Source: Paenibacillus phyllosphaerae
Lineage (GTDB): Bacteria > Bacillota > Bacilli > Paenibacillales > Paenibacillaceae
Reading direction: 5' to 3'
NCBI RefSeq assembly: GCF_014192105.1
Contig: NZ_JACHXK010000002.1
Coordinates: 183,380-247,379 of the forward strand
DNA: 64,000 nt
Position 1 is the first letter of the stretch. Every line of letters begins with the position of its first letter. The translations under genes and the position numbers were made by a program. Positions 1 through 7,809 of this stretch are shown piece after piece. The notes beneath the pieces were generated by a model. That model searched no databases. It saw nothing but the letters and a program-made list of their open reading frames with translations, and was not told where the DNA came from.

Positions 1-263
1 ACTTTCCGCAAGGAAAGTGCAGCGTCGAAAGCATAAACTTGGCACTTTCCGTGGGGGAAAGTGCAGCGTCGAAAGCATAAACTTGGCACTTTCCGCAAGG
101 AAAGTGCAGCGTCGAAAGCATAAACTTGGCACTTTCCGTGGGGGAAAGTGCAGCGTCGAAAGCATAAACTTGGCACTTTCCGTGGAGGAAAGTGCAGCGT
201 CGAAAGCATAAACTTGGCACTTTCCGTGGGGGAAAGTGCAGCGTCGAAAGCATAAACTTTGGC
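1..263. repeat. Tandem array of hairpin-forming 43/44-bp repeats
   Basis: Six consecutive copies start at 1, 44, 88, 131, 175 and 219. Each opens with an inverted repeat, arms ACTTTCC and GGAAAGT, and continues with an almost invariant linker of about 25 bases. The loop is GCAA (a GNRA tetraloop) in copies 1 and 3 and GTGGG or GTGGA in the others, so units are 43 or 44 bp. With flanking GC the stem grows to 9 bp. A decayed seventh copy follows from 264. The array touches the left window edge, so its true length is unknown. Unit lengths are not multiples of three, which argues against coding. There are no unique spacers, so it is not CRISPR. Function unknown. Confidence 0.9.
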
Positions 264-339
264 ACTTCCCGCAATAGAAGGGCAGCGTCATAAGTAAACA
301 ACAAGTTTCGCCTCGTGCGAAACGGAGTTGATTGGCGGC

Positions 340-453
340 ATGCACAATGGCAAAGAAGCGACCGTTGCCGGCTGCTCTTACTACCGTATGCAGGGCGGCT
401 CGGCCAACATGACGCGTATTTTACAGGACATTCCAATTTATGGTGGGAGATGA
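340..453 (+). CDS. Unrecognised 37-codon ORF just before comEA
   Basis: An open frame runs from an in-frame stop near 291 through ATG 340 to a TGA at 451-453, ending 4 bases before the comEA start. Third codon positions are GC-rich like the neighbours, which suggests real or formerly real coding sequence. It begins MHNGKEATVAGC and ends DIPIYGGR. No clear ribosome binding site precedes ATG 340. I do not recognise the product. It could be the 3' end of a gene whose front was replaced by the repeat array, or a chance ORF. A small hairpin (GTTTCGC/GCGAAAC, 305-323) lies just upstream. Confidence 0.25.
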   Translation: MHNGKEATVAGCSYYRMQGGSANMTRILQDIPIYGGR

Positions 454-457
454 TGAA

Positions 458-1012
458 ATGAACCGGCTTTTTAGTAGACGCATCACCTCAGAATATGCAG
501 TAATGAGTCTAATTTTGCTCACCGGGGCGGTGTTGCTCCTATTTGCCATGGGAGAGACGAAGCAAAACGATGAGCCGGATTGGGTCAATATCGAGGAAGA
601 AGTAGAGTCCACGTTGACCATGCTGGCAGCAGCTGATTCGGAATCCGGTGCGGATCATGCGGCATCTAGCCAAATAGACACGCAAGAAGCCAAGGGTACA
701 ACCGTCTCGGCAGATACGGCGGGACAGGACGCTGCCACCACCGTTTCGGCTGTTGCTCCCGAGCCAACGACAGCCGCTTCCGCTAATCCTGCTACCGTCA
801 CGGAGGCTGCGGATCAACGGATTGATATCAATCGCGCGACTGCCGAAGAACTTGACACGCTGCCGGGCATCGGCGCGGCCAAGGCGCAAGCGATTGTGGA
901 GGACCGGACGAGCAACGGTGCCTATCGGAAGGTGGAGGATCTGCTGCGCGTCAAAGGCATCGGCGATAAAATGCTTGAGAAAATAAAGCCGCTCATTGTC
1001 GCATTGCCGTAA
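458..1012 (+). CDS. comEA: Competence protein ComEA, DNA receptor with helix-hairpin-helix domain
   Basis: Membrane-anchored DNA-binding protein that captures double-stranded DNA during transformation and feeds it to the ComEC channel. The start at ATG 458 is chosen because GGTGGGAG sits 8 bases upstream; a start at 440 lacks such a site. The 184-residue product has a short basic N-terminus, one membrane segment (about residues 10-28), a long Ala/Thr/Glu-rich extracellular linker, and a C-terminal pair of helix-hairpin-helix motifs (about 122-184) with LPGIGAAKA and VKGIGDKM. I see no SLBB domain of the kind found in some ComEA proteins. It is followed by comEB and comEC in the usual order. 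Confidence 0.92.
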   Translation: MNRLFSRRITSEYAVMSLILLTGAVLLLFAMGETKQNDEPDWVNIEEEVESTLTMLAAADSESGADHAASSQIDTQEAKGTTVSADTAGQDAATTVSAVAPEPTTAASANPATVTEAADQRIDINRATAEELDTLPGIGAAKAQAIVEDRTSNGAYRKVEDLLRVKGIGDKMLEKIKPLIVALP

Positions 1013-1113
1013 TTGTGCGACAATAAGTAGATTAGAATGGACCAGGACGCAGAATAACTCGACTAACAAGCAGACGAGAAGATTTGTGAAGGTTAGCAGA
1101 AGGAGAACGACAG

Positions 1114-1644
1114 ATGGTTACGATCGCCCACGAACAGGTTCGCAAAGATTGGGACACTTACTTTATGGATATCGCTTATATGGTTTCAACCCGGTCACGC
1201 TGTCCGAGAAGACATGTCGGTTCTGTGCTAGTCCAGGGCAAGAAGCTGCTGGGTACAGCCTATAACGGGGCTCCTATGGGTGTCTCTGATTGCTCGGAAG
1301 CAGGCTGCATGATAGTCGAGGAGTTCGAGCTGAAGATAGTGGATGACGTGGAGCAGGTCACGAAGAAGCAGCGCTGCATTCGGACGATCCATGCGGAGCA
1401 GAATCTGCTGCTCTTCACCGACCGGATCGATCGTGAAGGATCGACGGTCTATGTCACGGATCAGCCATGTTGGACTTGCGCGAACATGCTGGCTAATAGC
1501 GGCGTGCGGGAGATTGTGTTCCACCGCTCCTACCCGAAGGATAGCGAGAAGGTCATCACATTGATGGCGCAGAAAGGCATCACCTTCCGTCAACTGGATG
1601 GTTATTCGCCTCCGGAACAAGCAGGCGTCAGCGTTATTTCTTAA
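1114..1644 (+). CDS. comEB: ComEB, deoxycytidylate (dCMP) deaminase family
   Basis: Zinc-dependent deaminase converting dCMP to dUMP, the precursor for thymidylate. The 176-residue protein shows the family's zinc site: His93 and the proton-shuttling Glu95 in HAEQ, then Cys119 and Cys122 in PCWTC. The upstream region contains the usual NGAPMGVSDC nucleotide-binding segment (about residues 51-60). AAGGAG lies about 12 bases before the ATG. It sits between comEA and comEC as in Bacillus, although the family is dispensable for transformation in B. subtilis. A strong intrinsic terminator begins 32 bases after its stop codon. Confidence 0.93.
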   Translation: MVTIAHEQVRKDWDTYFMDIAYMVSTRSRCPRRHVGSVLVQGKKLLGTAYNGAPMGVSDCSEAGCMIVEEFELKIVDDVEQVTKKQRCIRTIHAEQNLLLFTDRIDREGSTVYVTDQPCWTCANMLANSGVREIVFHRSYPKDSEKVITLMAQKGITFRQLDGYSPPEQAGVSVIS

Positions 1645-1675
1645 ATGAGATTAGAATCGATTCGAAGCGAGGAAG

Positions 1676-1727
1676 AACCTCCGGACAATCCGCCTGAGAC
1701 GGCGATGTTCGGAGGTTTTTTTGTTTG
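1676..1727 (+). terminator. Intrinsic terminator between comEB and comEC
   Basis: Arms AACCTCCG (1676-1683) and CGGAGGTT (1710-1717) with further pairing inside, followed by a run of seven T. It lies upstream of the comEC ribosome binding site, so it can act as a terminator or attenuator inside the com operon. Confidence 0.8.
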
Positions 1728-1746
1728 CGGGAAAGGAGGGAGTCCG

Positions 1747-4452
1747 ATGTTGAATCGGCCGATCGTCATCGTCACCCTATGTTGGATTCTCGGCAGCGCC
1801 GCCGCCGCTTATCTGACGCAGGCAGGACGGATTGCTGCAGGCGTATCGCTTGTTCTGCTCCTTCTGGTGCTCGTCTTGCGGGAGCGGAGAGGGCGTTGGA
1901 CAGCGGCGATTTGCCTGGCAGCATTCTGCCTGGCCATGGGGCAGCGCGCCTGGACCGATATGCAGAACGCGACAAGACTTACGGATTTGCTGACGGAATC
2001 AGAGCGAGATTCGGCTTATGAAGCTCCTTTTTCAAGCGCGGCAGGAACGATTGTTTCGCCTGTTGAGGTCGATGGTGACCGTGCTCAGTTCAAGATTGCC
2101 GTGGAATCGATAACGATAGACGGACAAGATGAGACAAGCCAGCTTTCGGGCGAGCGGATGCTCGTACAATTGAAGCTCACGGAACAGCCGCAGCAGGAGG
2201 TTGCGGCACATTGGGAGCGAGGCAATCGGGTGCAGATCCGAGAGGGAGTGTTGGAGCGTCCCAGTACGGCTACCAATTTCGACGGTTTCGATTATCGCGC
2301 TTATCTCGTCAATCAGCGGATCCATTGGCTGCTAGCGGCGACGGATACTTCTTCTGTTCACGTAAGCGATACTCAGGGATACGATACAGTAAGGCTGCTA
2401 GGGATGATCGATCGATGGCGGGAAGAGCTGGGTGACCGCGTCGATATGCTGTATCCCGAAGATCAATCCGGCTATATGAAAGGGCTCGTTCTTGGTATTA
2501 CGGATGATCTGGATCCCGACCGGTACAGGCAGTTCTCTCAACTCGGACTCACGCATATTCTGGCGATTTCCGGGCTCCATGTAGCCGTATTCCTGTTTAT
2601 TGTCGGTCTTCTGCTGAAGCTGCTTCGTCTGCCTAGGGAGAAGATTACGGTGCTGCTCATTGCCGCAGTCCCCTTCTACGTGCTTATCTCCGGCGGGTCG
2701 CCGTCTGTTATTCGCGCAGGGCTGATGGCAATGCTCGGGTTAGCTGCGGCAAGGCTTGGCCGTCTGAAGGACGGGCTTCATCTGCTTGCCGCCGCTGCTT
2801 TGCTGATGCTTATGTGGAATCCCTATATGCTGCACGACGTCGGATTTCAGCTTTCGTTTCTCGTAACAGCGGGTCTGATTCTTGGCGTGCCGCCTGCGCG
2901 CAAGCTGCTCCCTCAGAGCAAGCGTCTGCAATGGCTCTATGATTCCATTACCGTTACGGTCGTCGCGCAGCTGGCGTCCTTCCCGTTGACGATCTTTTAC
3001 TTCAACCAATTTAATCTCTTATCGCTGCCGGCCAATCTTGTCCTGGTCTCGTTTATCAGCTTTATCGTTATGCCTCTTGGCGGGGCTTCGCTCGTGCTTC
3101 ATACATGCTGGGCTCCTGCCGGGAAACTGGTTGCCCAAGCGGCCATTCTCATGAATGAAGGGACATTCAAATTGATCGACGGCCTAAGCACCATACCGTT
3201 CGGCCGTACAATTTGGGCAACGCCGCCAGTTGGCTGGATTGTCCTGTACTATGCCGGTATTCTTCTGTTTCTAGTGGTGGCCGGACGGAGAGCGGAGCGT
3301 CGGCGTGCCGACAAGGTTACCGTCGATTCGCAAGAGGAAATTACGATCCCGCTCGATGGGCGGCAGGCCGCTCCCTCAAATGACAGCCGGACGGAAGGCT
3401 CTCGATCGCGCGGCTCGCTGGCTGCTGGCGGACTATCTCTGGTTGGTGTCTTGAGCTTGCTAGTCTGGGCGTATCACCCAGATGCGCTGGACCGCAACGG
3501 GAAGGTGAGTTTTCTGGATGTCGGGCAAGGCGACTCCGTCTTGATCCGATCGCCGGAGGGGCGCCATATCCTTGTTGACGGCGGCGGTTCCGTCAGCTTC
3601 CGGAAGGTGGACGAATCATGGCGCAATCGTCGCGATCCATATGAGGTCGGGCTGAAGACCGTCGTGCCGTTGTTGCTGAAGCGAGGCGTTCAGGAGATCG
3701 ACATGCTGGTTCTGTCCCATTTGGACACCGATCATATTAAAGGACTGCAAGCGGTTGTCAAAGGGATCCCCGTGAAGCAGGTGCTATGGAACGGAACGTT
3801 GAAAGACTCGGATGATGCGATTGCCTTAATGAGCCTGCTTGTCGAGCGGAACATCCCGATGTATGAAGCTCGGATGGGGGCGTCATGGCAGATTGATTCG
3901 CGCACCCGGATGACGGTGCTGTCGAGTACCGCTGATAAGTCGTCGGGCGACGAGCACGCACATGAACATGAACCCGAGTCTGAGTCTGTGCCTCTGGTCG
4001 ATGATCAGAATGGGGAAAGCGTCGCTTTCCTGCTGACGATGAACAAGCGCTCGTTCTTGTTCGCCGGCGATGCGGATGCCAAGGAGGAAGAACGGATTAT
4101 CGGGCAGCTCCAATCCACTACGGAAGGCGCAGCTGCTCTTACTGGCGCAGCAGCGGGGATGAATGGCGGAGGAACGAGCATAGGCGTCGATGTGATGAAA
4201 GTTAGCCATCACGGGTCCAAAACCTCTTCAACCGAAGGCTGGCTTCATTATTGGAAACCGCGGATAGCGGTGATTTCCGTAGGGCGCAACAATACATACG
4301 GGCATCCGAATGCAGGTGTTCTGGATCGTCTTGATCAGGCGGAGGCTCATGTGCTGCGGACAGATGACGACGGTGAAGTGCAGCTAAATGCGGATGCGGA
4401 GGGAATACTGACGTACAGGGCCAAACTTGAAGCTTCCAATCTGCAGAATTGA
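1747..4452 (+). CDS. comEC: ComEC/Rec2, DNA uptake channel with metallo-beta-lactamase-like domain
   Basis: Polytopic membrane protein that forms the channel for single-stranded DNA entry. ATG 1747 is chosen over an in-frame ATG at 1645 because AAAGGAGGGAG lies directly upstream, while the longer version would read through a terminator hairpin. The 901-residue protein has N-terminal hydrophobic segments, an extracellular region (about 80-230), the Competence membrane core (about 250-560), and a C-terminal metallo-beta-lactamase-like domain from about residue 585 with FLDVGQGDS, SHLDTDH and KVSHHGS, likely the nuclease that degrades the non-transforming strand. A hydrophilic His/Glu-rich loop (HEHEPESES) interrupts that domain. 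The active-site motifs appear intact. Confidence 0.94.
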   Translation: MLNRPIVIVTLCWILGSAAAAYLTQAGRIAAGVSLVLLLLVLVLRERRGRWTAAICLAAFCLAMGQRAWTDMQNATRLTDLLTESERDSAYEAPFSSAAGTIVSPVEVDGDRAQFKIAVESITIDGQDETSQLSGERMLVQLKLTEQPQQEVAAHWERGNRVQIREGVLERPSTATNFDGFDYRAYLVNQRIHWLLAATDTSSVHVSDTQGYDTVRLLGMIDRWREELGDRVDMLYPEDQSGYMKGLVLGITDDLDPDRYRQFSQLGLTHILAISGLHVAVFLFIVGLLLKLLRLPREKITVLLIAAVPFYVLISGGSPSVIRAGLMAMLGLAAARLGRLKDGLHLLAAAALLMLMWNPYMLHDVGFQLSFLVTAGLILGVPPARKLLPQSKRLQWLYDSITVTVVAQLASFPLTIFYFNQFNLLSLPANLVLVSFISFIVMPLGGASLVLHTCWAPAGKLVAQAAILMNEGTFKLIDGLSTIPFGRTIWATPPVGWIVLYYAGILLFLVVAGRRAERRRADKVTVDSQEEITIPLDGRQAAPSNDSRTEGSRSRGSLAAGGLSLVGVLSLLVWAYHPDALDRNGKVSFLDVGQGDSVLIRSPEGRHILVDGGGSVSFRKVDESWRNRRDPYEVGLKTVVPLLLKRGVQEIDMLVLSHLDTDHIKGLQAVVKGIPVKQVLWNGTLKDSDDAIALMSLLVERNIPMYEARMGASWQIDSRTRMTVLSSTADKSSGDEHAHEHEPESESVPLVDDQNGESVAFLLTMNKRSFLFAGDADAKEEERIIGQLQSTTEGAAALTGAAAGMNGGGTSIGVDVMKVSHHGSKTSSTEGWLHYWKPRIAVISVGRNNTYGHPNAGVLDRLDQAEAHVLRTDDDGEVQLNADAEGILTYRAKLEASNLQN

Positions 4453-4478
4453 CATGGCTTCGACCGGAATGGTACGAT
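4449..4478 (+). promoter_or_regulatory. Predicted sigma-A promoter for the dehydrogenase gene
   Basis: TTGACA (4449-4454), 18-bp spacer, TACGAT (4473-4478). The -35 box overlaps the comEC stop codon. It leaves an untranslated leader of about 100 bases before the start at 4588. Confidence 0.5.
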
Positions 4479-4587
4479 TTTCCTATCTGTGTGAAAACTT
4501 AAGCAAAGGTTGCCAAGGCCGATCTGCATGAACCTGGCTGCCGAACATAATGAGCTTACATACTTACCGTGGGAGAGGATGGAAGGT

Positions 4588-5550
4588 ATGGACAAAATCG
4601 TAGTCGTCAATCCTGTTAAAGATCATCATCTGGATCAGATTAGAGCTGCCGCGCCTGCATTTGAGCTAGTCGCGAGCGATGTTCGTTTCTCGGAGCAAGA
4701 GCTGCTGCACCATTTGGAAGACGCTACGGTTGTAGTAGGCTGGAATGCGGTAACCGCAAGCTTCCTGCGCCAGCCGAATGCCCGCGTACGATGGATTCAG
4801 CATTGGGGAGCAGGCGTGGAGCATTTGCCTCTAGCGGATATTCAGGCGCGGGATATCGTGTTAACCAATGCGACCGGCGTGCACGCGGCGCCGATCTCGG
4901 AGACGATATTCGCCATGCTGCTTGCGTTCACCCGTCAGCTGCATACCGCGATTCGCAGCCAGCAGGAGCGCAGTTGGGGCAAATACGGCGAGCTTGGCGA
5001 GCTGCATGGCCGTACGCTCGGCATTATCGGAGTCGGTGCGATCGGCGAAGAGACGGCAAGGATCGCCAAGGCGTTCGATATGCGCGTCCTCGGCGTTCGC
5101 AGATCTGGCCTGGCAACGCCGAATGTGGACCGGATGTACGATATGCCGCAGCTTCACGAGCTGCTGAGCGAGAGCGATTTTGTCGTCAATTGCTTGCCGC
5201 ATACGGCGGAAACCAAGCACATAATGGACAAGGCGGCCTTCGACGCCATGAAAGATGCGTCCTACTACATTAATATTGGCCGCGGCGCAACAACCGATAC
5301 CGCAGCGCTCCTGCAGGCTTTAACGGACGGCAAACTAGCCGGAGCGGGCCTCGACGTGTTCGAGGAGGAGCCCCTGCCGGCGGATCATCCGCTATGGCAG
5401 ATGGAGAACGTCATCGTGACGCCGCATAATGCGGGCAGTACATATCGCTACACCGATCGGCTGATCGATATATTCACGGCCAACCTGGAGCAGTATGCGG
5501 CAGGTATTACGCCATCGATCAACCGGGTTGAACTGAAGCTTGGTTATTGA
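4588..5550 (+). CDS. D-2-hydroxyacid dehydrogenase, NAD-binding
   Basis: NAD(P)-dependent dehydrogenase of the D-isomer 2-hydroxyacid family; the substrate cannot be told from sequence. ATG 4588 is preferred since GGGAGAGG lies 9 bases upstream, giving 320 residues, the usual family length. The Rossmann fingerprint GVGAIG is near residues 148-153. The catalytic trio is visible: Arg in NIGRGA, Glu in DVFEEEP and His in VTPHNAG. It is a stand-alone gene with its own predicted promoter and a hairpin terminator downstream. It may act as a glyoxylate/hydroxypyruvate or 2-ketoacid reductase; that is inference only. Confidence 0.85.
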   Translation: MDKIVVVNPVKDHHLDQIRAAAPAFELVASDVRFSEQELLHHLEDATVVVGWNAVTASFLRQPNARVRWIQHWGAGVEHLPLADIQARDIVLTNATGVHAAPISETIFAMLLAFTRQLHTAIRSQQERSWGKYGELGELHGRTLGIIGVGAIGEETARIAKAFDMRVLGVRRSGLATPNVDRMYDMPQLHELLSESDFVVNCLPHTAETKHIMDKAAFDAMKDASYYINIGRGATTDTAALLQALTDGKLAGAGLDVFEEEPLPADHPLWQMENVIVTPHNAGSTYRYTDRLIDIFTANLEQYAAGITPSINRVELKLGY

Positions 5551-5660
5551 CCTAACCTAAGTCCGATGCGCTGACGCGGCTCAAAGATTCGTCTCCGCTA
5601 CCGTTCATACGCAGCGGCGGACCTAATCTATACGGTTATTTCTTTTTTTGTTATTCTAAA

Positions 5661-5711
5661 GGTTGGGAAAACGGTCTTTACCTCACCGTCTAGCCCAACC
5701 TTAAATTTTTT
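5661..5711 (+). terminator. Two-tier hairpin terminator after the dehydrogenase gene
   Basis: Outer arms GGTTGGG (5661-5667) and CCCAACC (5694-5700), inner arms ACGGT (5671-5675) and ACCGT (5685-5689), followed by an A/T-rich tract with six T. It separates the dehydrogenase from the sigma factor operon. Confidence 0.65.
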
Positions 5712-5732
5712 CAAAGATTTTTTATTTGAACC

Positions 5733-5759
5733 TGCAACATAACGGCGTGCCTTCGCGTC
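5733..5759 (+). promoter_or_regulatory. Possible ECF-type (autoregulatory) promoter
   Basis: TGCAAC (5733-5738), 17 bases, CGTC (5756-5759), 29 bases before the sigma factor start. The layout matches the sigma-W style TGAAAC-N17-CGTA seen at 60841 in this window. Autoregulation is common for ECF sigma factors, but the match is imperfect. Confidence 0.35.
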
Positions 5760-5788
5760 TGTAAGGTTGCAAGAGAGGGGGATCCTTC

Positions 5789-6337
5789 GTGGTAGAGCCC
5801 GGCCTCATAAAAGCTGCACAAGCAGGCGACAGCGATGCTCTTATTTCTCTATTGCGAGAGATTGAAAACCATGTTTACCGGACAGCCTACTATATACTAA
5901 ACAACGAGCAGGATGCGATGGATGCCGCGCAAGAAGCGCTCATCCGTATATATACAAAGATCGGTTCGTATGAAGAGAAGGCCCAATTCAAAACATGGGT
6001 GCAGCGGATCGTAACGAATATTTGTATCGATAAATTCCGCCGCAGCAAGCCGACCATATCGATTGACGAGCATGAGATGGTATTCCGCGATACGCATAGT
6101 GTTGAAGAGGAAGTGCTGGCAACCTACGCCAGCGAAGATATCCGCAAAGCCATTGACAAGCTTCCAGAGCACCATCGAGCAGTCGTCGTGCTGCGGTATC
6201 TGCAGGATTTCTCTTACAACGAGATCGCCGATTCGCTTGACCTGCCGTTAAACACGGTCAAATCCTATTTATTCCGGGCAAGACAACAGCTGCAAACTTA
6301 CTTACATGATTATCAGAAAGGTGGTGTCCGAGGATGA
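5789..6337 (+). CDS. ECF-type RNA polymerase sigma factor (sigma-W-like)
   Basis: Group 4 sigma factor that redirects RNA polymerase when released from its membrane anti-sigma factor. The GTG start at 5789 follows GAGAGGGGGATC. The 182-residue protein has region 2 (about 25-90, with DAMDAAQEALIRIY and FKTWVQRIVTNICIDKFRR) and region 4 (about 125-175, helix-turn-helix with YNEIADSLDLPLNTVKSYL). Length and build resemble SigW. Its stop overlaps the start of the next gene by 4 bases, the classic sigma/anti-sigma pairing. A sigma-W-like site upstream suggests self-regulation, and another precedes yqeZ-floA at 60841. Which ECF subgroup it belongs to needs a phylogeny. Confidence 0.9.
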   Translation: MVEPGLIKAAQAGDSDALISLLREIENHVYRTAYYILNNEQDAMDAAQEALIRIYTKIGSYEEKAQFKTWVQRIVTNICIDKFRRSKPTISIDEHEMVFRDTHSVEEEVLATYASEDIRKAIDKLPEHHRAVVVLRYLQDFSYNEIADSLDLPLNTVKSYLFRARQQLQTYLHDYQKGGVRG

Positions 6338-7500
6338 TGTGTCAAGAGGTGATGGATGATATGCAAAGACAGCTTGACGGCGATCTTGATGATCAAGAAA
6401 GCGAAGCCTTGATGACTCATTTGCGGCATTGCCCAGAATGTGCAGAGATGTTTGACCGGCTGCAGCTGCTTTCAAGCGGGCTGGAAAATTTGCCGAAGGT
6501 CACACCGCCGTACAGCCTGGTTGACGCGATTCTGCCACGGCTTGCCGAACTGACTCCGGAAACGAACACCGACATGGACAATACCGCTGCAGCACCGTTG
6601 CTGCCGCTTGCCGATACAGACAAGGCGCCGATCGAACGACGCGTGCAACGCCCAAGACGATGGTTCGACCGCTTCTCCATGCGGGCGCTCGGCGGCGTCG
6701 TGGCCGCTGGACTCGTAGCCGGGTTGTTCCTCGTCACGTACAATGCGGGCAATACCGGAGACGGGCTGAGCACGGCGCAAGAATCGGCGTCCTCGTCGAC
6801 CGATGACGCCGCTGCAGATACTGGAGCGGCCACGTTCAAAAGCAACCTGGTAACGGAAAGCGCGACGTCGGAGCCGATGGCCAAAGAGCTTGCTTCAGAT
6901 GAGGAAGTGAGCACATCCTCGGCAGATAACGACAAGCCGGCCACAGATGAACCGAAGGAGCCGGAAGATATCTACCGCAATGCAGAGCAACCGAGCACAT
7001 CCCAAGCTGAACGGTCGGATGGCAGCAATAGCGGCGGCCAGGCACAGACGGACAGCGCGGATGAGGTAGCCGATGGCGCGGGCAATTCGCCGAACCAGAG
7101 CTTCACCGCCCAGCCGGATCCGGCCATGCAAGCCGATTCCGTCGACCCGGCGGATAAGGAAGTGAAGAGCTTCGGGGCTTCGAGTTCAGACGAGGAGCAA
7201 GTGCAAGATAATAAAGCTCAAATTAACGGCATTACGCAGATCGCCAACGATTTCGTGTCGCCCGATGGCCACTACAAGGCTTCGATCGACCCCGATGCCA
7301 ATATACTGAACATCTATGTACAAGCGGATATGATGTTTGTGCTTCATACCGAACCTGCTCCAGGCGGAATCGGATCCATTGTATGGTCAGAAGACAGCAA
7401 ATCGTTGACCTATGAGGCCATTGCCGAAGATGGAACAAGCACCTCGTACCGGATCGATGTAGAGGCAGGTACGATTACTCCGCTGCAAAATACGCCATAA
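6334..7500 (+). CDS. Membrane anti-sigma factor with zinc-binding (ZAS) domain
   Basis: Partner of the preceding sigma factor, expected to hold it inactive at the membrane until regulated proteolysis. The 388-residue protein starts with a zinc-binding anti-sigma domain: Cys3, His29, Cys33 and Cys36 form the H-x3-C-x2-C pattern. One membrane segment lies near residues 115-137. The extracellular part is a long low-complexity Ser/Ala/Glu/Asp region (about 140-290) followed by a small folded-looking C-terminal domain (about 300-388). The long disordered stretch is larger than in B. subtilis RsiW (about 208 residues). It overlaps the sigma gene by 4 bases. Confidence 0.88.
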   Translation: MMCQEVMDDMQRQLDGDLDDQESEALMTHLRHCPECAEMFDRLQLLSSGLENLPKVTPPYSLVDAILPRLAELTPETNTDMDNTAAAPLLPLADTDKAPIERRVQRPRRWFDRFSMRALGGVVAAGLVAGLFLVTYNAGNTGDGLSTAQESASSSTDDAAADTGAATFKSNLVTESATSEPMAKELASDEEVSTSSADNDKPATDEPKEPEDIYRNAEQPSTSQAERSDGSNSGGQAQTDSADEVADGAGNSPNQSFTAQPDPAMQADSVDPADKEVKSFGASSSDEEQVQDNKAQINGITQIANDFVSPDGHYKASIDPDANILNIYVQADMMFVLHTEPAPGGIGSIVWSEDSKSLTYEAIAEDGTSTSYRIDVEAGTITPLQNTP

Positions 7501-7650
7501 TATGACGGGAAAGATGCACACTTAGTGGGATACCTGCGTATACTGTATTATCGATACAACGTGAGAAGGCGCAGCCTTTACGTCGTATGACCATTCGCAG
7601 CACAGTACCATGGGCTGCCTGCTGTTGAATGTTTATATAGATGTTTAGGG

Positions 7651-7693
7651 ACAGAGGGATGAAGCGATCAGCTTCATCCCTCTGTTTGTTTTC
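7651..7693 (+). terminator. Strong intrinsic terminator
   Basis: Perfect 15-bp stem, ACAGAGGGATGAAGC (7651-7665) with its complement at 7671-7685, a 5-base loop, then TTTGTTTT. It closes the sigma/anti-sigma transcript or a possible short transcript starting near 7558. Confidence 0.9.
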
Positions 7694-7809
7694 ATCCGCG
7701 GGCGGCGTAGTTGTCAGAAGCGCTGGTGCCAAGCCTGTGCGGGACATGGTATGATAGGACAAGTGAATTCGCTGCTAAGGGGGAGACGGGAATCGAACTA
7801 AGGGATGCA

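Noticed and set aside
17..211. Open reading frame across the left-edge repeats
   Set aside because: It exists because a 43-bp and a 44-bp unit together make 87 bp, a multiple of three. Individual units shift frame and the sequence is dominated by inverted repeats, so it is not a credible gene.
1..263. CRISPR array
   Set aside because: The units are contiguous and similar along their whole length. There are no unique spacers and no cas genes in the window.
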